Source: Planococcus donghaensis (GTDB lineage: Bacteria > Bacillota > Bacilli > Bacillales_A > Planococcaceae). From it: a DNA stretch of 64,000 nt. How positions within the stretch are numbered: position 1 is the first letter of the stretch; each line of letters opens with the position of its first letter. Below are positions 29,792 to 38,654 of the stretch, one piece after another. The translations under genes were made by a program, and so were the position numbers. Below the pieces are notes generated by a model, which saw only the letters and a program-made list of their open reading frames with translations, was not told the origin of the DNA and made no database searches. The stretch covers positions 1,364,001-1,428,000 of the forward strand of contig NZ_CP016543.2 in NCBI RefSeq assembly GCF_001687665.2, written 5' to 3'.

Positions 29792-30916
29792 GTGGAAAAG
29801 CAGACAAAAAAAGACATCATGTTTGAACGCATGAAAGAAAAGAAAAAGGAAGTGAGAGTCGTCCGACGCATTGTTTTTATAATTGCGCTAGTCCTATTAC
29901 TAATTATCGGGATTGCAGGCTTTCAAACTTATAATTACATCTCCAACGCCTTAGAACCAGTTGATCCAGATTCTGAAGAAATCATTACGGTAGAAGTGCC
30001 TATTGGGTCAAGTTTGGACAGCATTGCTGGGTTGCTTGAACAAAATGGTGTAATTGCAGACGCACGGATTTACAAATACTATGTCAAATTTAAAAATGAA
30101 TCCGAATTTCAAGCAGGCACATACGACTTAGTTCAATCGATGACATTGGATGAAATTACAGAGAGTTTGAAAACGGGCAAGGTTTATCACGAACCTCTTT
30201 ATACCATCAATGTTCCGGAAGGCTTAACAGTAGAAGAAATTGCAGAAAATATTATTGCGAAAAAAACCGACTATACAGCGGAAGAATTTTTAGAGAAGAT
30301 TCAAGATCCTGTGTATATTGAAGAATTAATGGTTAAGTACCCAGATTTGTTAACAGATGAAATACTTGGCGACAATATCCGTTATGGGCTTGAGGGGTAT
30401 TTATTTCCTGCCACGTATCCTGTGTACGAAGAAAATCCACCTTTAACAGTACTCATTGAACAAATGCTTGATACGACACAAACAAATGTGATGCAGTATC
30501 AACCTGTATTAGAAGAACTAGAGCGGTCTCCACATTGGTTGTTAACGTTTGCTTCTCTATTAGAAGAAGAAGCAACTGCACAATCGGATCGTCAAACCAT
30601 TGCGAGCGTCTTTTATAATCGTTTAGAAATCGATATGCCGTTGCAAACGGATCCAACAGTGCTTTATGCAATGGGTGAACATAAAGATCGTTTGTTTAAT
30701 ACGGATTACGAATTTGAGCACCCGTATAGCACCTATCAAAACAAAGGATTGCCACCGGGCCCAATCGCTAATGCTGGAGTGTCTTCAATAGAGGCGGTAA
30801 TCGATCCTGCTGAAACCGAATATTTTTATTTCTTGGCTGACCAAGAAGGTAAAAATCATTTTGCTAAAACATATGAACAACATTTGGTTAACCGAGATAA
30901 ATATATCGGCAATTAA
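29792..30916 (+). CDS. mltG: Endolytic murein transglycosylase MltG
   Basis: A 374-residue membrane-anchored YceG/MltG-type lytic transglycosylase that cleaves nascent glycan strands and sets their length. One transmembrane helix lies at about 27-48 (IVFIIALVLLLIIGIAGFQT), followed by a LysM-like N-domain (VEVPIGSSLDSIAGLLEQNG). The catalytic domain contains ASLLEEEAT near 255 (general-acid Glu) and YSTYQNKGLPPGPIANAG near 310-330. The start is GTG at 29792 with a GGGGGG site. Equivalent to B. subtilis yrrL. Confidence 0.93.
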   Translation: MEKQTKKDIMFERMKEKKKEVRVVRRIVFIIALVLLLIIGIAGFQTYNYISNALEPVDPDSEEIITVEVPIGSSLDSIAGLLEQNGVIADARIYKYYVKFKNESEFQAGTYDLVQSMTLDEITESLKTGKVYHEPLYTINVPEGLTVEEIAENIIAKKTDYTAEEFLEKIQDPVYIEELMVKYPDLLTDEILGDNIRYGLEGYLFPATYPVYEENPPLTVLIEQMLDTTQTNVMQYQPVLEELERSPHWLLTFASLLEEEATAQSDRQTIASVFYNRLEIDMPLQTDPTVLYAMGEHKDRLFNTDYEFEHPYSTYQNKGLPPGPIANAGVSSIEAVIDPAETEYFYFLADQEGKNHFAKTYEQHLVNRDKYIGN

Positions 30917-30922
30917 GAACCA

Positions 30923-30957
30923 AGAGAAGGAAGCGTCCTCGCTTTCCTTCTCTTTTT
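30923..30957 (+). terminator. Rho-independent terminator after mltG
   Basis: AGAGAAGGAAGCG (30923-30935) pairs with CGCTTTCCTTCTCT (30940-30953) with one bulged base, followed by T5. Confidence 0.9.
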
Positions 30958-31007
30958 ATGATAATATTTGAATTGATTTTTGCTGAGTCGAAAAGGAGCT
31001 TTCTTGT

Positions 31008-31613
31008 ATGGTGAACAATCAATTATCCACAACGCTACAAGCGATTCAGGACTATGCTGTCGCGCATCATGTACCGATCATGGAAACTCAAGGCATGGGT
31101 GAACTTATTGAACTTTTAAAAGACCAACAGCCTGAAAAAATTCTTGAAATTGGTGCAGCAATCGGATTTTCCGCGATTAAAATGACCGAGGCTTTGCCCA
31201 CTAGTACAGTAGATACGGTTGAACGCGATGACACGCGCTATCAAAAAGCGTTAGAATTTATCGCGCAATCCGGCTTTGGAGACCGCATCCGCATTTATCA
31301 TGCAGATGCATTAGAACTCCCGCTAACTGTTTTAAAACCAGAGTATGATGCGATTTTTATAGATGCTGCAAAAGGTCAGTATGAACGCTTTTTTGATAAA
31401 TATGAAGCTTTGTTAGCAAAAGGCGGTATCATATATTGTGATAATATGGCTATGCATGGGCTTTCAGATATTCCGCTATCGGAAGTGCCAAGAAGAAAGC
31501 GGACAATGATCCGGAATCTGGCGACTTTTAAAGAACATATGCTAAATGATCCTCGTTATGACACGGAATTATTGTCCTCGGGGGACGGCATTATGATTTG
31601 TAGAAAAAAATAA
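31008..31613 (+). CDS. trmR: tRNA 5-hydroxyuridine methyltransferase (O-methyltransferase family 3, YrrM)
   Basis: A 201-residue SAM-dependent O-methyltransferase: SAM loop LEIGAAIGFSAIKM at about 45-58, then VDTVERDDTRYQKA and YDAIFIDAAKGQYERFF. It corresponds to B. subtilis YrrM, shown to be TrmR, which methylates ho5U34 to mo5U34 in tRNA. In B. subtilis the peptidase-U32-type genes that make ho5U (yrrN-yrrO, trhP1-trhP2) follow directly; here udk follows after 36 bases and they are missing from this place. AAAGGAG precedes the ATG. Confidence 0.85.
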   Translation: MVNNQLSTTLQAIQDYAVAHHVPIMETQGMGELIELLKDQQPEKILEIGAAIGFSAIKMTEALPTSTVDTVERDDTRYQKALEFIAQSGFGDRIRIYHADALELPLTVLKPEYDAIFIDAAKGQYERFFDKYEALLAKGGIIYCDNMAMHGLSDIPLSEVPRRKRTMIRNLATFKEHMLNDPRYDTELLSSGDGIMICRKK

Positions 31614-31649
31614 GCACATAAAAAAGATGTTTGCAGGGAGCTAAATGAT

Positions 31650-32273
31650 ATGTCTAAGAAACGACCGGTCGTTATTGGAATCGCAGGTGGTTCGGGCTCG
31701 GGAAAAACGAGTGTCACGAATTCAATCTACGAAGTGTTTAAAGAAAACTCAGTAGTAGTCATCGAGCAAGACTATTACTATAAAGATCAAAGCCACTTGG
31801 CTTTTGAAGAGCGTTTAGAAACGAATTATGATCATCCATTAGCATTTGATACAGATTTGCTAATTGAGCATATTAATGAATTGCTTGAACGTCGCCCGAT
31901 CGAAAAACCAATCTACAATTACGCACTACATACACGTGCAGACGAAACCGTAATTATTGAACCAAAAGATGTTATTATTTTAGAAGGTATTTTAGTTCTT
32001 GAAGATGTGCGTTTACGCGAATTAATGGACATTAAGCTGTTTGTTGATACAGATGGCGACCTTCGAATCATCCGTCGTTTATTGCGTGATATCAACGAAC
32101 GTGGACGGACAATTGACTCTGTCATTGAACAATATTTAACGGTTGTTCGTCCGATGCATAACCAATTTATTGAACCTACAAAACGTTATGCGGATGTAAT
32201 TATTCCTGAAGGTGGACAAAATGAAGTAGCGATTGATTTAATGGTTACAAAAATTAAAACTATTCTTGAATAG
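31650..32273 (+). CDS. udk: Uridine kinase
   Basis: A 207-residue P-loop kinase that phosphorylates uridine and cytidine in pyrimidine salvage. Walker [14 protein letters not shown] is at about 9-21, the nucleoside-binding [26 protein letters not shown] at about 45-70, and [14 protein letters not shown] near 130-150 forms the lid. CAGGGAG precedes the ATG at 31650. It is conserved upstream of greA. Confidence 0.96.
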   Translation: MSKKRPVVIGIAGGSGSGKTSVTNSIYEVFKENSVVVIEQDYYYKDQSHLAFEERLETNYDHPLAFDTDLLIEHINELLERRPIEKPIYNYALHTRADETVIIEPKDVIILEGILVLEDVRLRELMDIKLFVDTDGDLRIIRRLLRDINERGRTIDSVIEQYLTVVRPMHNQFIEPTKRYADVIIPEGGQNEVAIDLMVTKIKTILE

Positions 32274-32303
32274 ATTGTAAAACTATAATATGATGATACG
32301 AGA

Positions 32304-32329
32304 CTGACGGATGCAGGCATCCAGGTCAG
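32304..32329 (+). other. Stable hairpin in the greA 5' leader
   Basis: CTGAC-GGATG (32304-32313) pairs with CATCC-AG-GTCAG (32318-32329), leaving an AG bulge and a CAGG loop. It lies a few bases before the AAGGAGTGGG ribosome site at about 32336-32345. There is no T run, so it is not a terminator. Confidence 0.6.
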
Positions 32330-32349
32330 CAGTTGAAGGAGTGGGAAGA

Positions 32350-32826
32350 ATGGCTAACGAAAAACAATTTCCAATGACAGCTGCAGGAAAGCAGAAGTTG
32401 GAAGATGAATTAGACTTTTTGAAAACGATTAAACGTAAAGAAGTAGTTGAACGAATTAAAATCGCTCGTGATTTCGGTGATTTGTCTGAGAATGCTGAGT
32501 ATGATTCGGCAAAAGAAGATCAGGCTTTTGTAGAAGGTCGCATTTCAACTCTTGAATCGATGATTCGCAACGCTGTTATCATAAATGAAAACGAATTAAA
32601 CAAAGATATCGTTCGTTTAGGAACAACGGTTACATTTATCGAAGTTCCAGATGGCGATCAAGAATCTTATACAATTGTTGGATCAGCTGAAGCAGATCCT
32701 TTAGAAGGTCGTATTTCAAATGATTCTCCAATTGCGAAAAGCATGATCGGCCGTACAATCGGCGAACACGTTAAAGTGTTAACACCGGGTGGGGAAATGG
32801 AAATCAAGATTCTGTCAATTATGTAA
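32350..32826 (+). CDS. greA: Transcription elongation factor GreA
   Basis: A 158-residue factor that rescues backtracked RNA polymerase by stimulating transcript cleavage. The N-terminal coiled coil (about 10-75) carries the acidic tip residues in [19 protein letters not shown], and the C-terminal FKBP-like domain (about 80-158) includes [14 protein letters not shown]. The ATG at 32350 ([10 protein letters not shown]) follows AAGGAG; an upstream in-frame extension passes through the leader hairpin and is rejected. Confidence 0.97.
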   Translation: MANEKQFPMTAAGKQKLEDELDFLKTIKRKEVVERIKIARDFGDLSENAEYDSAKEDQAFVEGRISTLESMIRNAVIINENELNKDIVRLGTTVTFIEVPDGDQESYTIVGSAEADPLEGRISNDSPIAKSMIGRTIGEHVKVLTPGGEMEIKILSIM

Positions 32827-32829
32827 CAA

Positions 32830-32862
32830 AGCGGCCATTCTGTAAAAAGGATGGCTGTTTCT
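32830..32862 (+). terminator. Weak terminator candidate after greA
   Basis: AGCGGCCAT (32830-32838) pairs with ATGGCTGTT (32851-32859) using several G-U pairs. The T tract is short. Confidence 0.4.
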
Positions 32863-32957
32863 CATTAAGAAAACATTAATTGAAACGAAATTATTGGTGA
32901 AACGTCAAATTTGTCATACGGATTTAATGGTAAACTATTAAGAAAGGGGGACATCCA

Positions 32958-33623
32958 ATGACGAACGAAGAAAAACCGTATCCCTCTCGTTTGAAGAAAA
33001 AGAAAAATCGGTCAAACACGATTTTGAATATTATGATCGGTTTGGTATTTGCATTGATTCTTATTATTGGCGTATCGATGCTATTTAGCGGGGGAAATGA
33101 TCAGGCTCAAGAACCTGAAGATGTAGTAATTTCATCTGAAACCGATGAACAAACGAGCGACTCAGGAGATAGCGAAGAAACAAACGACGAACAAGCTGAA
33201 CCTACAGATGAAGAAAAAGAAGCAGCTAAGAAAGCCGAAGAAGAAAAAGAAAAAGAAGATGACATTAAAGGTGGAACCATCACTCGTGAAGATTCAAGTG
33301 ATCCAATTGTTGAGGAAACAATCATCAACACGAGCTGGGAGCCGATAGGCACCGAACAAAAAGGTGATCATGTTTCAGTTTATCAAAAAGATTCACAAGA
33401 CTGGAATGAAAAAGTAAAAGCCGTTTCTTATGCGACAGGGCTAGATGCTAATAATATGTACGTGATGATGATCAAAAATGGCGGAGGTCCGCAAAAATCA
33501 GTCGCAACTGTGCAGTCTAAGGACGAATCAGAAAAATACCGTGTCCACCTAGAATGGGTTGATGGCGAAGGCTGGAAACCAGTTAAAATGGACGTCTTAA
33601 ACACCTTGAAAGGCGCCTACTAA
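32958..33623 (+). CDS. YrrS-like DUF1510 membrane protein
   Basis: A 221-residue single-pass protein: basic N-terminus, transmembrane helix at about 22-44 (TILNIMIGLVFALILIIGVSML), a low-complexity Glu/Asp/Ser linker (about 45-110) and a C-terminal domain (about 115-220) with TSWEPIGTEQKGDHVS and MMIKNGGGPQKSVATV. It matches B. subtilis YrrS, also downstream of greA; there pbpI (yrrR) lies between them, which is absent here. The function is unknown; an envelope role is inferred from topology. AAGGGGG precedes the ATG. Confidence 0.85.
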   Translation: MTNEEKPYPSRLKKKKNRSNTILNIMIGLVFALILIIGVSMLFSGGNDQAQEPEDVVISSETDEQTSDSGDSEETNDEQAEPTDEEKEAAKKAEEEKEKEDDIKGGTITREDSSDPIVEETIINTSWEPIGTEQKGDHVSVYQKDSQDWNEKVKAVSYATGLDANNMYVMMIKNGGGPQKSVATVQSKDESEKYRVHLEWVDGEGWKPVKMDVLNTLKGAY

Positions 33624-33640
33624 GAAGGCGTCTTTTTTTA
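33610..33640 (+). terminator. Rho-independent terminator overlapping the yrrS stop
   Basis: AAGGCGCC (33610-33617) pairs with GGCGTCTT (33627-33634), followed by T7. The left arm lies inside the last codons of the gene. Confidence 0.8.
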
Positions 33641-33692
33641 TGACTTAACAACGAGGCAATAAGAATATTCGAGAGAGATGAGGAATAATTAA

Positions 33693-34397
33693 ATGAAAAT
33701 CGGTGTAATCGGTGCGATGGAAGAAGAAGTACAATTATTAAGAAGCAAGTTAGAAGATGCGCGCACGGAAGAAATTGCGAAATGTGAATTTACATTAGGT
33801 ACATACGAGGGGCAAGAAATTGTCTTACTCAAGAGCGGTATCGGTAAAGTAAATGCTGCCATGTCTACAACTATTCTGCTTCAACAATACCAGCCGGACA
33901 TTGTTATCAATATTGGTTCTGCAGGTGGCTTTGATGAAGAACTTGAAGTGGGAGCAGTCGTGATTTCTGATGAGGTTCGCCATCATGACGTTGATGTTAC
34001 CGTCTTCGGCTATGAAATGGGACAAGTTCCACAAATGCCTGCAGCGTTTACTTCTAATGAAGAATTGATAGAACTAGCTACAAAAGCAGTAAAAGACATG
34101 GGGCAACATGATTATGCAGTCGGCTTGATTGCGACGGGTGACTCATTTATGAACGATCCTGATCACGTGGCAAAAGTGCGTGAAAACTTCCCTACAATGA
34201 AAGCTGCCGAAATGGAAGCAGCTGCCGTTGCGCAAGTTTGTTACCAATTTGACGTTGCATTTGTCGTAATCCGTGCATTATCAGATATTGCAGGGAAAGA
34301 ATCTTCCGTATCATTCGAGGAATTCTTGCCTAAAGCTGCAAAACATTCAACGGAAATCGTCTTTAACGTTATCAGCCAATTAGCATCGCGTATTTAA
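33693..34397 (+). CDS. mtnN: 5'-methylthioadenosine/S-adenosylhomocysteine nucleosidase
   Basis: A 234-residue enzyme (Pfs/MtnN) that removes adenine from MTA and SAH, recycling methyl-cycle by-products. Visible are the N-terminal [13 protein letters not shown] with the catalytic-type Glu, [21 protein letters not shown] near 75-95, and the catalytic Asp in [13 protein letters not shown] near 197. In B. subtilis the gene is grouped with yrrT and mccA-mccB; neither is found here. The ATG at 33693 has a GATGAGGA site. Confidence 0.95.
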   Translation: MKIGVIGAMEEEVQLLRSKLEDARTEEIAKCEFTLGTYEGQEIVLLKSGIGKVNAAMSTTILLQQYQPDIVINIGSAGGFDEELEVGAVVISDEVRHHDVDVTVFGYEMGQVPQMPAAFTSNEELIELATKAVKDMGQHDYAVGLIATGDSFMNDPDHVAKVRENFPTMKAAEMEAAAVAQVCYQFDVAFVVIRALSDIAGKESSVSFEEFLPKAAKHSTEIVFNVISQLASRI

Positions 34398-34420
34398 CTT
34401 TAAATGGATTTGGCCAAAAT

Positions 34421-34460
34421 AAAAAAGCTGAGGACGTTTTCTCAACGTCTTCAGCTTTTT
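34421..34460. terminator. Bidirectional terminator between mtnN and pssA
   Basis: AAGCTGAGGACGTT (34425-34438) pairs with AACGTCTTCAGCTT (34444-34457) with one G-U pair, and A and T runs on both flanks let it serve both convergent genes. Confidence 0.9.
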
Positions 34461-34999
34461 TAAACTTTTTTCAATGTAAAAGTACTGACCATTAATAATG
34501 CGCAGATGATAAACAAAAACATATAAACAACCGGTGAAAACATCGGAATTCCGAAATATGATAAAGTTACAACTGTTCCTGCGGCCGTAATTGGCAATCC
34601 TGTACAGTACCCAGTGGATTCTGAAATGTTGAAACGCGCCAAACGGAACGCGCCAGCAGAAATATAAAACACGGTAAACACCATGCCAACAAATCCAAAG
34701 TCCGATAACACGAGTTGATAGATTAAAATGGCAGGGGCGACGCCAAAAGATAGTATGTCGCTCATTGAATCGAGTTGCTTTCCTAAATCTGATTCTTGAT
34801 TGAATTTTCTTGCCACCATACCGTCAAAGCGGTCCAAAAAAGCCGCAATAAATATAAATAGCACACTAAAGCTATAAGATCCATTTAAAGTTGCCATAAG
34901 AGAAGCTCCGCCAAACAGCATATTGCCAACTGTAATGGTATTAGCGGTTTGCGACCTTAGCTTTTTTATGGTGTGATCCATTCTTTCTGTTATTAACAA
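34460..34999 (-). CDS. pssA: CDP-diacylglycerol--serine O-phosphatidyltransferase
   Basis: A 179-residue integral membrane enzyme that makes phosphatidylserine from CDP-diacylglycerol and serine. The CDP-alcohol phosphotransferase signature DG-x2-AR-x8-G-x3-D-x3-D is complete (FDGMVARKF through LDSMSD, about residues 58-80). Several hydrophobic helices follow. I favour the TTG start at 34999 because AAGGAG lies 8-13 bases upstream; an ATG at 34981 has only a weak purine site. It is divergent from psd, whose product decarboxylates phosphatidylserine. Confidence 0.92.
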   Translation of the reverse strand: MLITERMDHTIKKLRSQTANTITVGNMLFGGASLMATLNGSYSFSVLFIFIAAFLDRFDGMVARKFNQESDLGKQLDSMSDILSFGVAPAILIYQLVLSDFGFVGMVFTVFYISAGAFRLARFNISESTGYCTGLPITAAGTVVTLSYFGIPMFSPVVYMFLFIICALLMVSTFTLKKV

Positions 35000-35095
35000 T
35001 GGAAAACACTCCTTCTTTTATTAAAAACTTGTTCACTCTATTATACTGCGAAAGGTAAAAAAATGGTAGACTATTTTAGCAACGGAGGCATCTCT

Positions 35096-35869
35096 ATGAA
35101 AAAATACTTGTACCAACGTTCAATTGAACTAACGAACGGCGCTTTTACTTCAAGTTTACTTCGCCAATTTGCGAAGTCACCTAAAAGTCGCCGATTTATT
35201 CCGAGTTACATTAAAACTTACCAAATCTTAACACATGATGTAGAAAAACCAGTAGAAAGCTTTCCAACCCTGCATGATTTTTTTATTCGAAAGCTAATGC
35301 CAACTAGTCGTCCGATTTCTAAAGATTCAGTGGTATCTCCTGTAGATGGAAAAATTGAAATCGCTGGAGATTTAAATGAAAGTACACAATTTCTAGTAAA
35401 AGGACAGCATTATTCTTTGGCAGACTTGCTAGGCGATCAAGAATTGGCTAAACAATATCAGCATGGGAAATACGCAGTTCTTTATTTGTCACCTGCCGAT
35501 TATCATCGTATTCACAGTCCGGTTAACGGCGACGTGAAAAAACAATATGTGCTTGGAAAAAAATCATATCCGGTAAATGCAGCGGGACTTCAGTACGGAA
35601 AAGCACCACTTAGCGGAAATTACCGAATGATTACGGAATTAGAAACCGAATTTGGCAACATGTTAGTAGTCAAAGTTGGCGCGATGTTTGTTAATTCTAT
35701 TAAGTTAACGGAAACAGGAAGCGATTGGCAAAAAGGCAACGAAGTGGGTTATTTTAGTTTCGGATCAACAGTTGTGCTGTTTTTTAAAGCGAATTCCATC
35801 AAATTTGTCGAAGATATGTCTAACGGACAACGGATCAAGGTGGGAGAAGCGTTAGGAAATATGGTATAA
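35096..35869 (+). CDS. psd: Phosphatidylserine decarboxylase proenzyme
   Basis: A 257-residue self-cleaving pyruvoyl enzyme that converts phosphatidylserine to phosphatidylethanolamine at the membrane. The processing motif appears as SFGSTVVLFF near residue 220-230; the serine becomes the pyruvoyl group and the alpha chain C-terminus. The catalytic-type His lies in YHRIHSPVNGDV near 140. ACGGAGG precedes the ATG at 35096. With pssA on the opposite strand it completes the PE pathway. Confidence 0.94.
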   Translation: MKKYLYQRSIELTNGAFTSSLLRQFAKSPKSRRFIPSYIKTYQILTHDVEKPVESFPTLHDFFIRKLMPTSRPISKDSVVSPVDGKIEIAGDLNESTQFLVKGQHYSLADLLGDQELAKQYQHGKYAVLYLSPADYHRIHSPVNGDVKKQYVLGKKSYPVNAAGLQYGKAPLSGNYRMITELETEFGNMLVVKVGAMFVNSIKLTETGSDWQKGNEVGYFSFGSTVVLFFKANSIKFVEDMSNGQRIKVGEALGNMV

Positions 35870-35870
35870 T
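35862..35870 (+). promoter_or_regulatory. Extended -10 promoter candidate for the yqeG cluster
   Basis: TGGTATAAT at 35862-35870 overlaps the psd stop codon and matches an extended -10; no -35 box is evident. It lies about 38 bases before yqeG. Confidence 0.5.
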
Positions 35871-35907
35871 CAATAGAATTAAGTTCGGAAAACAGGAGTG
35901 AGTAGCA

Positions 35908-36429
35908 GTGTATCAAAAATTTGTACCAAGTGAGTATGTCAAAGAGGTTTTTGACATAAAACCAGAAACTCTGGTGGAAAAGAATATTAAAGGCATCATT
36001 ACGGATTTAGACAATACGCTTGTTGAGTGGGATCGTCCGGATGCAACGCCGAAATTAATCGACTGGTTAAAATCAATGAAAGATGCGGGAATACAAGTTG
36101 TGATTGTTTCCAATAATAACGAATTGCGCGTTAAGTCGTTTGCAGATCCGTTAGGCATTCCGTTTATCTATCAAGCACGTAAGCCAATGGGCCGAGCTTT
36201 TCGAAAAGCGCTTCGCATTATGGAAGCAAAACGCGACCAAGTAGTAGTGATTGGCGATCAAATGTTAACGGATATTTTCGGAGGCAATTTGAATAAAATG
36301 CATACCATTCTTGTATTGCCGGTGGCGCAGTCAGATGGCTTTTTTACCCGTTTTAATCGAAAAGTCGAACGCAAAATTATGAAAAAGTTAAAAGAAAAAG
36401 GACAATTGATGTGGGAGGAAAAAAATTGA
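35908..36429 (+). CDS. yqeG: YqeG family HAD phosphatase
   Basis: A 173-residue HAD-superfamily IIIA hydrolase with motif I DLDNTLVEWD (near 34), motif II VSNNNE and motif IV VIGDQMLTDIFGGN (near 112-125). The substrate is unknown. It is the first gene of the conserved yqeG-yqeH-aroE-yhbY-nadD-yqeK-rsfS-yqeM cluster. The GTG at 35908 has an AGGAGTG site. Its stop overlaps the yqeH start by 4 bases (TTGA). Confidence 0.92.
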   Translation: MYQKFVPSEYVKEVFDIKPETLVEKNIKGIITDLDNTLVEWDRPDATPKLIDWLKSMKDAGIQVVIVSNNNELRVKSFADPLGIPFIYQARKPMGRAFRKALRIMEAKRDQVVVIGDQMLTDIFGGNLNKMHTILVLPVAQSDGFFTRFNRKVERKIMKKLKEKGQLMWEEKN

Positions 36430-37529
36430 GTGAAATGCCAACTTGCATCGGATGCGGTGTACAGATTCAAACTGAAAACAAAGAAGAGGTAGGATATGCT
36501 CCGCCATCTTCGTTAGAAAAAGAAGAAATTATATGTCAACGTTGTTTCCGTCTGAAAAACTACAATGAGCTTCAACCAGTCTCGTTAACAGATGATGATT
36601 TTTTACGGATTTTAAACGGTCTCGGAGAACGTGATGGCCTAATCGTAAAAATTGTTGATATTTTCGACTTTAATGGCAGCTGGCTTCCGGGTCTTCACCG
36701 TTTTGTTGGGAACAATGATATTTTATTAGTTGCCAATAAAGCAGATTTATTGCCGAAATCGGTTAAACAACATAAACTGATTCACTGGATGAAACAAGAA
36801 GCGAGAAAATTAGGATTGCAGCCAATTGATGTCTTAACGGTCAGCGCTCATAGAGGCACGGGAGTTCCTGAAGCGATGGAAGCAATTGAAAAATACCGCA
36901 AAGGCAAAGATGTTTATGTAGTCGGCTGTACAAATGTTGGGAAATCAACATTTATCAACCGCGTCATCAAACAAGCAACGGGACAATCAGATGTCATTAC
37001 GACTTCTCATTTCCCAGGTACGACATTGGATATGATTGAAATTCCATTAGATGACGAACGTTCGTTGTTCGACACACCAGGAATTATCAACCATCACCAA
37101 TTAGCGCATCACCTGAAAACAGCAGATTTAAAGCAAATTATGCCGAAAAAAGAAATTAAACCACGTGTTTTCCAATTGAATGCAGAACAAACCTTATTTG
37201 TAGGCGGATTGGCGCGTTTTGATTTTATTAAAGGCGAACGTTCTTCGTTTACTGTTCATATTGCGAATGATTTACCCATTCACCGTACGAAACTAGAAAA
37301 TGCAGATGCTTTATATGCACAACATTTGGGCGATATGTTAGCTCCACCTTCAGCTGAATATAAAGACGATTTTCCAGAATTGGTACGTCACGAATTTAGT
37401 ATTAAAGATGCAAAAACTGATATTGTGTTTTCCGGACTTGGATGGATTACGATTCAGCACGGCAACGCAGTTGTAGCAGCTCATGCACCTAAAGGTGTAG
37501 AGGTAATGTTACGTCCATCGTTAATCTAG
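36426..37529 (+). CDS. yqeH: Circularly permuted ribosome-biogenesis GTPase YqeH
   Basis: A 367-residue GTPase needed for 30S subunit assembly. An N-terminal zinc finger (CIGC near 7-10, CQRC near 38-41) is followed by permuted GTPase motifs: G4 NKAD near 104 precedes G1 GCTNVGKST near 166-174 and G3 DTPG near 217. The C-terminal domain resembles a TRAP-like RNA-binding fold. The TTG start at 36426 is supported by GGGAGG 8 bases upstream and by the overlap with the yqeG stop; an ATG at 36435 is the alternative. Confidence 0.95.
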   Translation: MSEMPTCIGCGVQIQTENKEEVGYAPPSSLEKEEIICQRCFRLKNYNELQPVSLTDDDFLRILNGLGERDGLIVKIVDIFDFNGSWLPGLHRFVGNNDILLVANKADLLPKSVKQHKLIHWMKQEARKLGLQPIDVLTVSAHRGTGVPEAMEAIEKYRKGKDVYVVGCTNVGKSTFINRVIKQATGQSDVITTSHFPGTTLDMIEIPLDDERSLFDTPGIINHHQLAHHLKTADLKQIMPKKEIKPRVFQLNAEQTLFVGGLARFDFIKGERSSFTVHIANDLPIHRTKLENADALYAQHLGDMLAPPSAEYKDDFPELVRHEFSIKDAKTDIVFSGLGWITIQHGNAVVAAHAPKGVEVMLRPSLI

Positions 37530-37540
37530 GAGGTTTTCAG

Positions 37541-38368
37541 ATGAAGAAATGGTTCGCGGTGATTGGTGACCCAATCTCCCATTCTCTATCTCCATTCATG
37601 CATGAAACATGGTTTGCTGAACATGGCATTGATGCAGCTTATCTGCCGATCCATGTCGAACCGTCGCAGCTTGAAAAATCATTTGAGGCGATGAAAACTT
37701 TAGGGGTTAGCGGATTTAATATTACGCTTCCGCATAAGCAATCTATCGTTCCATTACTTGGAAAGTTAGAAGAAAGTGCGATGCAAATGAACGCTGTAAA
37801 CACGGTGAATTTGGTTGGGTCGGAGTATGTTGGGTCAAATACCGATGGGGACGGCTTTGTCCGCTCTTTGCTGGTTCATTCAGTTGACAAAACTGCTAAA
37901 GTGTTGCTAATTGGAGCAGGCGGGGCGGCAAGAGGTATCGCATTTGCTTTAAAACGCGCTGGGTTCACGGATGTTACAATCACAAACCGGACATACCGTC
38001 GAGCAGAAGAACTGGCTGTTGATACAAATGCTTCGGCTATTACTTTGGTCGAATCAGAAGAACGGTTAGCTGATTTTTCGATTTTAATACAAACGACATC
38101 GGTCGGTTTAGCATCAGGTGAAGCTTTGCCAATTTCTTTAGATCGAGTGAAGCCAGAAACTTTAGTGGCGGATATTATTTACAATCCGCTGGAAACACCT
38201 TTTTTGAAAAAAGCACAAGAAAAAAATTGCATCACTGTAAATGGTGTCGGCATGTTTGTTTATCAAGGTGCAATTGCATTTGAAAAATGGACAGGTATCA
38301 GACCAGATACGGAAAAAATGATTCAATTGATTACAGAAAAACTAGGAGGCACTTATGTTAACAACTAA
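37541..38368 (+). CDS. aroE: Shikimate dehydrogenase (NADP+)
   Basis: A 275-residue enzyme of aromatic amino acid synthesis that reduces 3-dehydroshikimate. The substrate-binding loop DPISHSLSPFMHE is at about 8-20, NITLPHKQ near 60, the NADP loop GAGGAARGIAFAL near 126, and GMFVYQGAIAFEKW near 243. AGGAGG precedes the ATG. It overlaps yhbY by 14 bases. Confidence 0.96.
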   Translation: MKKWFAVIGDPISHSLSPFMHETWFAEHGIDAAYLPIHVEPSQLEKSFEAMKTLGVSGFNITLPHKQSIVPLLGKLEESAMQMNAVNTVNLVGSEYVGSNTDGDGFVRSLLVHSVDKTAKVLLIGAGGAARGIAFALKRAGFTDVTITNRTYRRAEELAVDTNASAITLVESEERLADFSILIQTTSVGLASGEALPISLDRVKPETLVADIIYNPLETPFLKKAQEKNCITVNGVGMFVYQGAIAFEKWTGIRPDTEKMIQLITEKLGGTYVNN

Positions 38369-38654
38369 ACAAAAAAGCTTTTTGAAAAGCGAAGCACATC
38401 ATCTTGCACCAATTTTCCAGGTAGGTAAAGGCGGCGTTAACGATGCAATGCTTGTCCAAATCAAAGAAGCATTAGAAAAGCGTGAATTAGTAAAAATTAG
38501 CATCCTTCAAAACAATGAAGATGGTAAAGAAGAAGTGGCAAAAGCTCTTGCAAAAGGGACAAAATCACAATTGGTTCAATTAATTGGCCATACAGTGGTT
38601 CTTTACAAACAATCGGTCAATAATAAGCGAATCGAGTTACCGGTTAAAAGATGA
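38355..38654 (+). CDS. yhbY: YhbY-type ribosome assembly RNA-binding protein
   Basis: A 99-residue CRM-domain protein (YhbY/YqeI) that associates with pre-50S particles. The family signature is HHLAPIFQVGKGGVND (about 15-30) followed by KRELVKISIL, and the C-terminal IGHTVVLYKQS. CTAGGAGG lies just before the ATG at 38355 within the end of aroE. Its stop overlaps nadD by 4 bases. Confidence 0.93.
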   Translation: MLTTKQKSFLKSEAHHLAPIFQVGKGGVNDAMLVQIKEALEKRELVKISILQNNEDGKEEVAKALAKGTKSQLVQLIGHTVVLYKQSVNNKRIELPVKR

